Source: Brienomyrus brachyistius
Lineage: Eukaryota > Chordata > Actinopteri > Osteoglossiformes > Mormyridae
Length of the DNA: 64,000 nucleotides
Assembly (NCBI RefSeq): GCF_023856365.1
Contig: NW_026042459.1
Location: forward strand, 62,001-126,000
Direction of reading: 5' to 3'
The translations under genes and the position numbers were made by a program. How positions within the stretch are numbered: position 1 is the first letter of the stretch; each line of letters opens with the position of its first letter. Under the pieces are notes generated by a model that searched no databases, was not told the origin of the DNA, and saw only the letters and a program-made list of their open reading frames with translations. This document shows positions 43,601 to 53,770 of the stretch, one piece after another.

Positions 43601-46600
43601 ACAGGTTGATGGTCCTTTCTGGAGATAAATTCTCCTTTATTTTCTCCCTGATGTATTTGGCTATTGTCTGTCCCAGTAGCCTTTTTATGGATCTTTTTAA
43701 AGTGGTATGTGACCTGGTTCCTCTCTGTCCCAGTAGCCTTTGTAACAGAGTCTTACTGGCGTCAGTTGAGAGGCCCAGGAGGAAGCGGAGGTAGAGGTCC
43801 AAGTGTCCATTCTTGCTCTTTAATGCCTGATCCACTGCAGTCTCCAGCAGGTCAGCTGATGAGTTTGACAGAAACACATATAAAGCAGCGAGATACTCCT
43901 GGATGCTCAGATGCACAAAGCAGTACACCTTCTCCTGATACAGCCCAAATTCCTCTTTAAAGACTTCTGTACACACTCCAGAGTAAACTGAAGCTTCAGT
44001 GACATCAATGCCATTCTCTGTCAGATCTTGCTCATAAAATATGAGATTGCCTTTCTCAAGGTTGTCAAAAGCCAGTTTACCAAGTTTCAAAAGGAATTTC
44101 TTGCTGTTTTCCTTAAGTTTGGTTTCATCGTTTTCCATATACTTGTCATTTTTTAAACTCGCCTGAAAGATCAGGAAGTCTGTGTACATTTCAGTCAGAG
44201 TCCTTGGAATTTCTCCCCTGTCAGTCTCACTAAAAAGCCTCTTAAGCACAGTGGCTGAAATCCAGCAGAACACAGGTATGTGGCACATGATGAAGAGGCT
44301 CCTTGATGATTTCACATGTGTGATAATCCTGCTGGCCAGGCTCTCATCACTGAATCTCCTCCTGAAATACTCCTCCTTCTGAGCATCACTGAACCCTCGT
44401 ATCTCTGTCAGCCGGTGGATGAAGTCAGGAGGTATCTGACTGGATGCTGCCGGCCGGGAGGTTATCCAGAGGAGAGCGGATGGGAGCAGATTCCCCTTAA
44501 TGAGGTTAGTCAACAGCACATCCAGTGACATTTTCTTTGTTTCATCAAACCAGCTCTCATTGTTCTGAAAATCTAGAGAAAGGCGACACTCATCCAGACC
44601 ATCAAAGATGAACAAGACTTTGTACCTAAACACGTCAGTGGATTGAAGTGATTTCAGTTCTGGGACAAAGCGGTGAAGCAGTTCAATCAGACTGTATTCA
44701 CCCTTAATCAAATTCAGGTCCCGGAAAGGAAGAGCAAATATGAAGTGAACATCCTGGTTTGCTTTTCCTTCTGCCCAGTCGAGAATAAATTTCTGCACAG
44801 AGACTGTTTTCCCGATACCTGCCACCCCTTTAGTGAGTACAGTTCTGATAGGTGTCTCACACCCATATAAGGGTTTAAATATATCATTGCACTTAACTGT
44901 AGTATCTTCTGTTTGCCTTTTCTTGGATGCTGTTTCAATCTGTCTCACTTCATGTTCATCATTGACTCCTCCAGTCCCACCTTCAGTTATGTAGAGTTCT
45001 GTGTAAATCTCACTGAGAAGTGTTGGGTGTCCTTCCTTAGCTTTCCCTTCAAATACACACTCACATTTCTGCTTCAGGTTACTTTTGATTCTGTGCAGAT
45101 ATTGTGGCATGAGCTGTCCTGAAAAGAAATGAGAGGAAAATGCATTAATTCTTACTGTGATCCTGACCAGTATGAGAGGAAGAATATTTTCCAAAAACAC
45201 ACTTTTTTTACATATACAACTCCATATATGTCACTGTGACAAATGTGAAATGTAAAGTTTTACCATACAAATTTTACCACAACACCACGTACAGTATTGT
45301 GCATAAGTCTTAGGCAGACAAAGAAAATGTTTAAAGTAATGCTGTCAACGTTAACTAGTTAATGCTTGTGATTAATCAGGAGACCATAATGCTTTATTTT
45401 GCTCTTAATGCAAATGAATCATGTTCGCTGACCCAGGGCCGTAGGTCTCGTATTGTGGTACTCGGCAGACTGCATAGCTCTTTTGAAGAACAGGCTCTTT
45501 TGAAGGGGAGAACAATGGCTGTTATTAAGTCCTTAAAAACACTAACACAGGTACTCAACAAGCACCAAAGAACCATAAGATGGAAACACAGGGAGGTCAG
45601 AGGCCGGACAGTGAGGCACACAAACTGTGGGTAATTTATATAATGACTAAAGACACGCGAGGATCGGGCAGGATTCACACAGACACAGGCGAGGACACAC
45701 AGGACAATGGGGAACAGCACAAGGATTTACAATAACAAACACGACAGGGCTATGTACATGGCTGGCGAGCATGCTGGGATATGCTAATAGGCTCCCACCG
45801 GTGCTACAGTGTTAACATTGGGGGGGGGGGGGGGTATATCGGGACCAGAGGTGTGACGTCACGTGGCATTATAGGGCTAGTATGGTGGTTTAGTGTGGGG
45901 TCTCTCTGCTTACGGGGCTGTGAGAGCGTCTGCCAGCAGGGGGCGTGTTTCCTAACTATGTAAGTCAGCAACTGTGCTTTTGGGAAATGCGGGAGACGTC
46001 TTACGGCAAATCTATATATTATTCCATTATAAACCTAAAATTAGCTACGTCAAAAGTATATTTACACGGTTAAATACATTTTTCACTCTTGGTGAAAACT
46101 GTCAGGAAAAAAGCGAACATTATGTGATGAGGTATATTTATCATATGTTTTACTTTTTTGGAAAGCAAGAATTCCAATTCTAAGTCATAAATCATCAAAA
46201 GCAGGATGTTATATTAAAAAGACGCGATTCCTCTTGCCAGTTTGTCCTGCATTTCTTTGTTCCAAGACCACACATGTATTTGTCTCCCAAAAAAATACTA
46301 GCAAATAGCAGACCACCATTGTAAATGTGAGATTAATCACAATTAATCACAGCTTATTATGGTGACTAACTGGACCATTATTAAATCAATTGACACCATG
46401 AGTTTAAAGCCATTTATCTGGGAAGTAAGTTGCTCTGGAAACAAACCTAAAGCATCACTTCAGCTCTCAAACCTCCTCAGGGGACCACAGCCAGTCCATG
46501 TGATCCTTACATTTCACCACCAGCTCACTTCATTAACTAATGAAATCAGCTAAAAATGTTAATGAGATACTGATTAGCCACATGACATGTGCTAGTGGTC

Positions 46601-48352
46601 AAGTAAAAAAATACATGGATGTACGATTTCTGCAAATACTGTGGTGAGTTTAGTAAAGTGTTTGGATTGGCTCACACACCAACATGAAGATCCTTCTCTC
46701 TGGCTGCCTAAGACTTTAGCACAGTGCTGTACATGTACAGAATGTTATGAGGCTCTTACTCTTCTCCAGCATGTCAGCGAGATCATTTTGCTCCATGGTC
46801 CTCAGGATGTACAGTGTGATCTTCAGAGCTCCCTCTCTGCCACAGCTCTTCTGCATCCGACCATCACTGTCCAGGTCATTGTCCTCCTCCAGCTGAGGCT
46901 CAGAGCATTCTGGGTAATTCTGATCTAGGTACCTCACAAACTTCTTCAGCTCATCCTTTAGGAACTTTACGGCTTTTTCCTCTAGTGACTAAAATAAACA
47001 GTCACAGTTAATTCTTGCTACTTACACCAAACATTTTCAAAGTTTTACTTGTGAATCATAGTTTTAAATAAATTTCCTTTAACAGGATGAATTTCTTATT
47101 ATTCAACTGTATAAAGTACAAGCTAATTAACATAACAGTTAAGAAAACATATCAGCAACAAATACAGACCTTCGATATGGATGATAAACCCGATTTGTCA
47201 TGTAGATCTGAACTGCATTCTTCCTTTTGGTCTCTGTGAATAAGGCAGAAAAGTCAATCTAATTCAATCCAATTCAAATTTATTTACCTAGTGCATTTTC
47301 ACAATATTAAACTGTCTCAAAGCGCTTTCATCATCCCTGAAAATGTCCCGAAAGAGAGGCAGCCAGAGGCGACAGTGGGTTTGTTTGGGGGGGGGGTGCA
47401 CCATGTGGCTCAGCAGAGTGAGCCTCTGAGCCTGTGATCGGAAGGTCGCCGGTTTATGCCCAGCCTCAGCAGAGTAAACCTTTGGGCTTGTGATCCAAAG
47501 GTCGTCGGTTTATGCCCAGCCTCAGCAGAGTGAGCCTCTGGGCCTGTGATCGGAAGGTCGCCGGTTTATGCCCAGCCTCAGCAGAACAGTCACATGTCTT
47601 TGGGCCCTTGAGCAAAGCCCTTAACTCCCAGCTGGACAGGAACCAACATCAGGCTCATAAAAATGATAAATTTACCAACAAAGTGAGTACAAAAATGCTG
47701 CCTTAATTACTCTGAGTAAATCCTATAGAGTGGTTCGGTGAAAGTAGGTAGACTTTAGCTTAATTTATTCAAAACATTTTACACTTCATTTCCAAAAAAT
47801 AGACAGATTTAGCTCAAAAAAACTTCAGGTTAAATGGTAAGACTTTACTTATTACTTATGTATTAATTAACCCCAGACTAAATAAAAAGAAAACATCCAT
47901 TGATGTGATAACCTGCCTGTTCAGTAGATTCAGGCTCTCAGCTGACTTCACTTTATTGCTGCATAACGTTGCTGAGCTATAATACTGATCCAGTCACTGG
48001 CTTTTAAATATTTGTTGATTTTAATTCAAATGGCGCCTTTTTTGGCCAGACAGTGTAGAACACAGACAGTAATACAGACAGAACATCTCTTTAAATTCTC
48101 AAAGCCAACTGGATTTGACGAAGTTAAAAAATTATGTATTCAATATAAAGTATCTTTCCTCATAGATTGTATGTGTCTTTGTGCTATTTGACTGAGATCT
48201 GAGTGTTTTAAACAGTGTTTGTTTAAATGCACATTTACCTTTGATCTGTAGGAAAAAGTCCCTTTCTGAAGTTGAGTGGTGAAGGCATTGACCTGTCACT
48301 CTTCAGGGAAACACTGCTGGGTACAGGGGAGCCTGCTCTCTTCATCAGGACA
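29095..48352 (-). CDS. nlrc3-like: NLR immune receptor, FISNA-NACHT-LRR-B30.2 type (spliced gene)
   Basis: Fish-specific NLRC3/NLRP12-like receptor. I can trace 14 exons (listed separately): 48352-48239, 47233-47170, 46988-46760, 45118-43369, eight 174-nt LRR exons from 41918 to 32562, 32234-32188 and 29618-29095. Every junction has GT and AG and matching phase. From the ATG at 48345-48343 the total is 4113 nt: 1370 codons and a TGA at 29097-29095, with no stop or frameshift. Such proteins act in the cytosol; NACHT binds nucleotide and drives assembly, and LRR plus B30.2 are thought to sense ligand. An earlier first exon is possible, because the 48352 exon starts in phase 2 after an acceptor. 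I see no promoter. Whether the LRR exons are all used is not known. Confidence 0.9.
29922..30035. mobile_element. Palindromic MITE-like hairpin
   Basis: Inverted arms of about 50 bp. The inner ttagaaaaataatgcac is perfect, and the outer aggaataattgac / gtcaattattccg nearly so. They surround a loop of about 8 bp (acccgagg). It lies in the last NLR intron. Its family is not recognised. Confidence 0.7.
30036..31701. other. Intron of the NLR gene
   Basis: Contains a GA-rich run (about 30240-30302) and a promoter-like patch (30765-30880, listed separately). Nothing else is recognised. Confidence 0.6.
30765..30880 (+). promoter_or_regulatory. Possible plus-strand promoter and first exon
   Basis: A TATA-like tataatttaaaatataa (30772-30789) is followed about 85 bp later by a clean donor-like gagagGTAAGG (gt at 30873). 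It would be antisense to the NLR gene. It could equally be part of a transposon. Confidence 0.2.
31702..31995 (+). mobile_element. SINE of the GGAT-tail superfamily, diverged
   Basis: Head gggcggcacagtggttagtg..., body with tttctgtgtggagtt and cctggataggctctgg, ending near gatggctggatg. More diverged than the copies at 2468 and 26974. Confidence 0.7.
32188..32234 (-). CDS. nlrc3-like: NLR exon 13: 47-nt linker before B30.2
   Basis: It lies between acceptor ctatag and donor gtaagtg. It encodes [15 protein letters not shown] plus split codons at both ends (1+45+1 nt) and joins the phase-2 LRR exon to the phase-1 B30.2 exon, producing the [12 protein letters not shown] junction typical of this receptor family. 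It is too short to be found by ORF length; phase and family pattern identify it. Confidence 0.88.
32296..32468 (-). mobile_element. DANA/Mermaid-like SINE in an NLR intron
   Basis: Minus-strand relative of 12228-12446, sharing the gcaaggtgccgcccccaagc and cactgctccctggg body. The head is near 32468 and the tail near 32296. Confidence 0.65.
32562..32735 (-). CDS. nlrc3-like: NLR exon 12: LRR, type A
   Basis: 174 nt between ctctgcag and gtgagtac. It encodes [19 protein letters not shown], then the second repeat [14 protein letters not shown] and the end KLEQLK. Type A differs from type B in its first half ([12 protein letters not shown]). Phase 2 at both ends. Confidence 0.92.
33010..33245 (-). 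repeat. 45-bp minisatellite carrying splice donors
   Basis: Five units with a 45-bp period start inside the 3' end of the LRR exon at 33241-33414. On the minus strand each unit has a CTGGAGATACTGAG-like exon end followed by a GTCAGTATTACTGG-like donor. The reading frame stays open through the array down to 32922. Units with ctaag or ccacag changes still keep a GT. Confidence 0.85.
33241..33414 (-). CDS. nlrc3-like: NLR exon 11: LRR, type B
   Basis: 174 nt, acceptor ttgcag, donor gtcagt. It encodes [19 protein letters not shown] and [14 protein letters not shown]. Four extra donor-like units lie directly downstream in frame, so longer exon forms are possible. Confidence 0.92.
33573..34708 (-). 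mobile_element. 1136-bp insertion, retroposon-like
   Basis: Present only in this unit. Other units run directly from the ccttaaat to the cactacagtt sequence that flanks it. The 4-bp aaat is repeated at 33569-33572 and 34709-34712. On the minus strand it ends with an aataaagggtttgaatc signal and a (atcaa)-type tail (about 33573-33608), as in non-LTR retroposons. It contains a small membrane-protein ORF. Family not recognised. Confidence 0.7.
34142..34706 (-). pseudogene. Small membrane-protein ORF in the insertion
   Basis: The minus frame from about 34706 to 34311 reads a hydrophobic SLALSGGG start, a helical [20 protein letters not shown] stretch and a Cys-containing [20 protein letters not shown] region. 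A transmembrane segment ([19 protein letters not shown], about 34325-34381) follows, then TGA. In the next frame a further open stretch continues ([19 protein letters not shown] to a stop near 34155), which suggests a one-base frameshift. Upstream, the frame runs into NLR intron sequence, so the true start is unclear. I do not recognise the family. It could be a retroelement accessory protein or a retrocopied gene. Confidence 0.45.
35309..35352. repeat. (TG)n microsatellite in LRR unit
   Basis: Same position in each unit: 35309-35352, 36872-36912, 38558-38604, 40626-40660, with different lengths. Confidence 0.95.
35944..36117 (-). CDS. nlrc3-like: NLR exon 10: LRR, type B
   Basis: 174 nt with intact acceptor and donor. 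It encodes [18 protein letters not shown] and [14 protein letters not shown]. No type A exon is found between this exon and 37760. Confidence 0.92.
37091..37301 (-). mobile_element. Solo LTR, 211 bp, with 5-bp target duplication
   Basis: acatt flanks it on both sides (37086-37090 and 37302-37306); the other units have a single acatt at this place. On the minus strand it starts gtgacgcccgctcc and ends cgtgacag. It shares the cgtgtgtgccacgccccct core with 10393-10679. It is a recombined LTR retroelement present in one LRR unit only. Confidence 0.85.
37760..37933 (-). CDS. nlrc3-like: NLR exon 9: LRR, type B
   Basis: 174 nt, donor gtgagt. It encodes [18 protein letters not shown] and [14 protein letters not shown]. 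Two more donor-like minisatellite units lie downstream (about 37685-37755). Confidence 0.92.
39198..39371 (-). CDS. nlrc3-like: NLR exon 8: LRR, type A
   Basis: 174 nt, acceptor ctctgcag, donor gttagt. It encodes the [17 protein letters not shown] and [14 protein letters not shown] stretches. Confidence 0.92.
39697..39870 (-). CDS. nlrc3-like: NLR exon 7: LRR, type B
   Basis: 174 nt, donor gtgagt. It encodes [18 protein letters not shown] and [14 protein letters not shown]. Confidence 0.92.
41246..41419 (-). CDS. nlrc3-like: NLR exon 6: LRR, type A
   Basis: 174 nt, donor gttagt. It encodes [18 protein letters not shown] and [14 protein letters not shown]. Nearly the same as exon 12 at 32562. 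Confidence 0.92.
41745..41918 (-). CDS. nlrc3-like: NLR exon 5: LRR, type B
   Basis: First LRR exon after NACHT, 174 nt, donor gtcagt. It encodes [18 protein letters not shown] and [14 protein letters not shown]. Its first base completes the Leu codon split by the NACHT exon end. Confidence 0.92.
42361..43368. other. Intron between NACHT and LRR exons
   Basis: Holds a truncated end of the LRR-unit intron sequence (to about 42690), then unique sequence with no feature that I recognise. Confidence 0.6.
43369..45118 (-). CDS. nlrc3-like: NLR exon 4: FISNA and NACHT domains
   Basis: One 1750-nt exon between tttcttttcag and gtaagtta, open throughout. The first 80 residues or so are the fish-specific FISNA region ([27 protein letters not shown]). 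NACHT follows: Walker A GVAGIGKT (about exon residue 97), Walker B-like [10 protein letters not shown] (about 166) and the [11 protein letters not shown] sensor-type stretch, then a winged-helix and HD2-type region ([21 protein letters not shown]). The exon ends VVKNSRTA plus a split Leu codon. NACHT is an ATPase-type switch. All key motif residues are present. Confidence 0.96.
45119..46759. other. Intron
   Basis: Contains a G12 run (about 45822-45833) and two stretches rich in gattaatc near 45380 and 46335, possibly ends of one repeat. No coding sequence supported. Confidence 0.55.
46760..46988 (-). CDS. nlrc3-like: NLR exon 3: helical pre-FISNA region
   Basis: 229 nt, acceptor ttattttag, donor gtaagag. 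It encodes [18 protein letters not shown], an acidic middle ([10 protein letters not shown]) and the helical [18 protein letters not shown]. This block precedes FISNA in fish NLR proteins of this type and is presumably an effector-domain-like helical segment. Confidence 0.88.
47170..47233 (-). CDS. nlrc3-like: NLR exon 2: short exon
   Basis: 64 nt between ttcacag and gtctgt. It encodes [21 protein letters not shown] and joins both neighbours in phase. The donor gtctgt is weaker than the others. Confidence 0.75.
47234..48238. other. Intron
   Basis: Contains the tRNA-like tandem repeat at 47411-47590. Otherwise AT-rich with no feature. Confidence 0.6.
47411..47590 (+). repeat. Three 56-bp tRNA-like SINE heads in tandem
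   Basis: Units start at 47411, 47467 and 47523, with a partial fourth at 47579. Each has ctcagcagagtgagcc (A-box-like) and tcgccggtttatgccc (B-box-like). The last unit runs into a cttgagcaaagccctta SINE body. Confidence 0.8.
48239..48352 (-). CDS. nlrc3-like: NLR exon 1 (first found): N-terminal peptide
   Basis: 114 nt between ctgcccacag and gtaaatg. It encodes [20 protein letters not shown] and [10 protein letters not shown], matching the short SVSxKSDRSM repeat peptide found at the N-terminus of many fish NLRC-type proteins. The ATG at 48345-48343 is used as start here. The exon has an acceptor, so a non-coding or short coding exon probably lies upstream. Confidence 0.8.
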
Positions 48353-48526
48353 CTGTGGGCAGTGAGATGAAACAAACCCTCATGGTATAAGTATAATTAA
48401 AAAAATGGGGACGGCATCACACTGCTGGGTACAGGGGAGTCTGCTCTCTTCATCAGGACACTGTGGGCAGTGAGAGGAAACAAACCCTCATGGTATAAAT
48501 ATAATTCATACAATGGGGACGGCATC
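48311..48526. repeat. Two-copy 108-bp tandem repeat including the exon 1 acceptor
   Basis: The stretch from acactgctgggtacagg through the splice acceptor and about 60 bp of intron is repeated once with a 108-bp period. The second copy (48419-48526) has the acceptor and the start of the exon but no donor. Confidence 0.85.
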
Positions 48527-48726
48527 ACACTGCTGTTAATCCTTCTGCTCTGCTTTCATGTACATTGATATGCTGTGAAGCTCTTGATGGAAACAGACTT
48601 ATTTACAGTCAGGTATAATGTGAAATAAATTAAACCTAAAATTTAAATTCCTATATGAAAGGTTTAGTGTCATTTATTGAAATATGTAATTATTTGTTTG
48701 GTTTTGTTATGCAGTCATTTTGTATG
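48353..48726. other. 5' flank of the NLR gene
   Basis: Includes the 108-bp repeat. No upstream exon or core promoter could be supported. Confidence 0.5.
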
Positions 48727-49156
48727 GGAGGGCTGACCGAAAGAACGAGATCGCGGGTGCAAGCGGCCGAAATGAGTTTCCTCCGCAGGGTGGCTGGGCT
48801 CTCCCTTAGAGATAGGGTGAGGAGTTCAGTCATTCGGGTGGGACTCAGAGTAGAGCCGCTGCTCCTCTGCATCGAGAGGAGCCAGAAGAGGTGGCTCGGG
48901 CATCTGATTAGGATGCCTCCTGGATGCCTCCCTGGTGAGGTGTTCCGGGCATGTCCCACTGGGAGGAGACCCCGGGGAAGACCCAGGACACGCTGGAGAG
49001 ACTATGTCTCCCGGCTGGCCTGGGAACGCCTCGGGATCCCCCCAGAGGAGCTGGATGAAGTGGCCGGGGAGAGGGAAGTCTGGGCTTCCCTGCTGAGACC
49101 CGACCCCAGATTAAGCGGAAGATGATGGATGGATGGATGGATGGATGGAGGGCTGA
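48727..49156 (+). mobile_element. 5'-truncated LINE with open C-terminal ORF
   Basis: The plus frame reads TERTRSRVQAAEMSFLRRVAG, RVEPLLLCIERSQKRWLGHL and GRRPRGRPRTRWRDYVSRLA to a stop at 49125, the usual C-terminus of an abundant fish LINE (RTE-type in my recollection). A (ggat)n tail follows at about 49128-49146. ggagggctga at 48727-48736 and 49147-49156 is a likely target duplication. Only the last 130 or so codons are present. Confidence 0.8.
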
Positions 49157-50605
49157 TCTGTTGCTGTCCTCTAGTATAAAATAACTGGCAGATTGGAGAA
49201 GAAAAAGGCGAAGACAGAAGATGGCGAGGTCTTTTTATGAAGCTACACATATTACAGTGCTGCCCACTGACCAGCCCTAGCTAGGAGCCCAGGTTACTTT
49301 ATGTTATGGCCTGACTATAGACCCAGAGAGACATGCATGCTAGTGGGCTGTAATACTGTTACCTCTCAGTGCTCTTTCTGTTACACTCCACAAGGGGGCG
49401 CATTTCAGAAGCAGCTTCCTCCATTTTCGTGACGATCCAAACCAGATGATTCCTGCTGGTTCCTTTGTGAACATGAAGGGTAAATAGATACATACATAAA
49501 GAACATCTAGTCCTAAACACTTTTACATCGACACAAAGCACTGGGATTCCATTCTGACACATTTCATGTCCGGGCTGCAGACTGACTTTCTCCACTAGTA
49601 CTGAGAAAGTTACTTTTTAATTAAGGATTTAATTAAGGATTAATTTTAGGAGCATTAGCACAAAACTTGGGCACAGGACTTATATCGACGTACAATGCAA
49701 CATATCTTAACTCTATCACTGATAAATACTTTGTAAATAAATATACAATTTACAGAAATCGCAAAGTGACGTGTTACTTTAAAGGAGAAAGACAAAAAAG
49801 TGAAGTAGCGCTTAAATCAATGGCACCGCCGCTCTATATAAGTGTGTCATACATGTTAATTTCATTATTAGTTGTGTCTGTTAACTATAATCTTACCTTG
49901 CAATAAAAATATCTTTATTTTTTTCCAGAGTCTTATTCGTGTTTCTTGACAAAATGGCGATTCCAGCTTTAAATCACTTTCACTTTCATTTACAGACAGG
50001 AAATGATCCGCTTCGTGTGAAACGCGGAAACTGTCTGAGCAGAAACGGACGCGGACTCAGTGGCACGGTGGACCGTTGTGGGGGGTTTTATCCATGTGAC
50101 TTAATAATTCTGTCATAACGCACATTCTGCATTATATTTATGCTTATAAAACGCGGTAGTGCAGTGACACTTTACCCACGATTAAATAACGATTCACATC
50201 ATTCTTTATTACGAATTAGTGCAAAAGCACCGTGGCACATGTTGTCCTTTGCATAGTGAATCCCAGCTGCTTCTGGTCACATTGTTCATCCAGGGACACG
50301 GTGATGTCACTTGGGACCTATGACGTTATATTTGTGCCTCATTCCTGAGCTCATAGACGGAATTTCACAAGCAGCATCCCCACTCCGCGCGCTCAGCTCA
50401 GCCTGCACGCTCGCTCACCTCGGCACAGCGTCACATTTATGCCACAATAATTAGCCAATAGAAGACCCGAAGTAGCTAATTCCTGATTGGTCAGTCTCCT
50501 CTCCAATCACTACACTCCTTGACATAAGGTAACTGGAACAGTTAAATTGCGCAAGGAAACGCGGAAATTATTTTAGCTATTTGACGAAACGGAACGTTAA
50601 TAATA

Positions 50606-51677
50606 TACACTGCTCAAAAAAATTAAATACTTTTTAATCAGAGCATAGCATCAAGTCTATTAAACTTCTGGGATATTGATCTGATCAGTTAAGTAGCAGA
50701 GGGGGTTGTTAATCAGTTTCAGCTGCTTTGGTGTTAATGAAATTATCAACTGGTGAACTAGAGGGGCAACAATGAGACAAATAGGAATGGTGTAACAGGT
50801 GGAGGCCACTGGTATTTTTCCCTCCATCTTTTCTGAAGTTTTTTTCACTAGTTTTGCATTTGGCGACAGTCAGTGTCACTACTGGTAGCATGAGGCGATA
50901 CCTGGACCCTACAGAGGTTGCACAGGTAATCCAACTCCTCCAGGATGGCGCATCAATACGTGCCATTGCCAGAAGGTTTGCTGTGTCTCCCAGCAGTCTC
51001 AAGGGCATGGAGGAGATTCCAGGAGACTGGCAGATACTCAAGGAGAGCTGGACAGGGCCGTAGAAGGTCCTTAACCCATCAGCAGGACCGGTATCTGCTC
51101 CTCTATGCAAGGAGGAACATGATGAGCACTGCTGGAGCCCTACACAATGACCTCCAGCAGGCCACTGGTGTGAATGTTTCTGATTGTTTGGTCAGAGACA
51201 GACTTCATGAGGGTGGCTTGAGGGCCCAACGTCCTCTAGTGGGCCCTGTGCTCACTGCCCAGAACCATGGAACTTGATTAGCATTTGCCATAGAATACCA
51301 GAATTTGCAGGTCTGCCACTGGCACCCTGTGCTTTTCACAGATGAGAGCAGGTTCACCCTGATTACATGTGACAGACGTGAAAGGGTCTGGAGAAGCCAG
51401 GGAGAACATTATACTGCCTGCAGCATTGTTCAGCATAACTGGTTTGGTGCTGGGTCAGTGATGGTCTGCCTGCCGCATCATTTTTCACTTTGATATTCAG
51501 GGTGTCTTTGAATTCAGCCCTCTATAGGTTGATGATTTCATTTCCATCAAACAATGTCACATCCTTTCGTTCCTAACACATTACCTAGTCTACATCAGTA
51601 TAAATATCCAGCATGATTTTTCATTGAGATCTAATGTGTTTTCAAAGTGTTACTTTAATTTTTTTGAGCAGTATGTA
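50606..51677 (+). mobile_element. Tc1-like transposon, copy 2
   Basis: Copy of 1395-2466 with the same ends, frameshift and deletion. I notice three substitutions, two changing residues (RLAVSP to RFAVSP, LVAPVL to LVGPVL). Confidence 0.88.
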
Positions 51678-51678
51678 T

Positions 51679-52038
51679 ATCCATCCATCCATTTTCCAAA
51701 CCGCTTATCCTACTACTGGTTCGCGGGGGGTCCGCAGCCTATCCCGGAAGCAATGGGCACGAGGCAGGGAACAACCCAGGATGGGGGGGCCAGCCCATCG
51801 CAGGGCACACTCACACACCATTCACTCACACATGCACACCTACGGGCAATTTAGCAACTCCAATTAGCCTCAGCATGTTTTTGGACTGTGGGGGGAAACC
51901 GGAGTACCCGGAGGGAACCCCACAACGACATGGGGAGAACATGCAAACTCCACACACATGTAACCCAGGCGGAGACTCGAACCCGGGTCCCAGAGGTGTG
52001 AGGCAACAGTGCTAACCACTGCACCACCATGCCGCCCC
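51679..52038 (-). mobile_element. tRNA-derived SINE, copy 2
   Basis: Copy of 2468-2827, same A-box and B-box. Confidence 0.85.
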
Positions 52039-52056
52039 TATGTGTGTATATATATA

Positions 52057-53770
52057 TGTAGGGAACCGCCCATTGGCCCAATGGAGGAATCCAATGGCGC
52101 AGCCGAAGGCTATGAATGCGTGTTGGTCCTTCCGAGCGCTCCTGGAAATTACTTACCCCTTATAATATATTAAATATTCTTTTAGATACATATCTGACTC
52201 CATTTTGTTAAAGACCTTATTTCAGAAAATTGTAGTCATGATGTTTATGTTGTTCGAATTACTTCGGGACTCTCCTTTATATTACCAACTCTAGTTTACC
52301 CCTGACGAAGGAGTCCGCCAGATTCGCCTCGGCCGACAGGGCGATCCGCGGGCTTGTTCCACAGGGTTTGTCTTAAAGGTACAGAAATCGCCACCATTTA
52401 AGACAATGTCAGCCTCTGATTATTCGGGTCCCTCGACCTATATAATTCCCCAAAGGCTGAGTGTCTGCCAATTACTGAGCTTGTGGGTGCCTCGGAGATT
52501 AAGCCAATGTTTACCCGAACCACACGTACGTCCACCTCAGAGGCTCAGCCGGGGGCAGCCCATATCATAACATGTGTCAACCTCAGCGGCTGTGACAGTG
52601 CACCTTTTGTTGCGGTAGTTTGTACGAGGTTTACTTTTGGCTCGTCTCAGGGACTCCGCCGATGCCGCCCATTGTCTTACCATGTGAGCGTCTCAGGGAC
52701 TATGCCCGGTGCCTAGGAACATAGTGTGTACGCCCCTCAGAGGGTAGACCGGTACCTTTCATCAGCATGTGTTGACCTCAGAGGTTAAGTCGGCCCGTAA
52801 CTGAGCGTGTGCGAACTCCAGAGGTGTGGTTCTGGTATCCACCTAACTTAACTTGGGCAGTCAAGTTTGGGACCCGGATAAAGGGGATTTAACCCAGAGG
52901 CTGCAAGATAGTATTTACCACTTTCGTCCTAATCAGGATAGAAATCCAATCTGGAAAGTTTATAAAGAAGTTAGCAAATCAGACAGTCATAAAGTAATCA
53001 AAACAACATTTATTAAACATACTGCAATATACAATCATTGACAGGTGGCCACATACTCTTAAATACATTAAGACAAATACAATATTAAACAATCACATTC
53101 CTCAGCTGAGAGTGCACAAAGTTCTGCAGACAGTATCTGACTACAGATGGACTTTCGCACAGTTCTCTGTGGGAGCTCTGATTACAGAGTGACTCCCCGA
53201 CCTCTTCTGAGGCCCTTCCTTAAGTATCCAAACCAGGTGATGGCATGTCTCTGAAGACTGACCAATTTTGGTCAATGGTTAATTTTAGGGGCATTGTTGG
53301 CCTTGGTTCTCAAGTCCCCAGCCAATCAGATCACTTTAGGGGCGGTCGTAATTCCCTTGTTCTACCATGTGATAGGCTCTCTCATTTTGGTGGGTTTAGC
53401 CAAATTTTCTATATTTCTCTTAGGGAAAGTTATACTGCCTTAAATCTGAGAGTATAATACTCCTCATCTCATGCTCATTCAAATGAGACCAAACATGCGT
53501 GTATTTGTCCCTAACATCTATGTGTGGTGAGTTATCCTGTTTATAGTGGAAAAGGTGTCTGTGTATGGAGACTGACAGCTGTTGTTGCTGTGGATTGACT
53601 GTGGAACTCCGGCCACTCCGGGGGTGAAAGGTCTTCATTTTCCTGTGTTGCTCCAGTTATTCTTATCCAGTCTCTCAGGAGCCAGCAGGCCTTTGCCTTC
53701 TTTAAAAGGGGAGGTCTGGTGAGTGGGGACCAGCAAAGTCAGGGTCACGGATCCTTTTCTTGGAGTCCTT

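Noticed and set aside
43192..43960. Plus-strand ORFs across the NACHT exon
   Set aside because: Antisense shadows of the well-supported NACHT reading frame.
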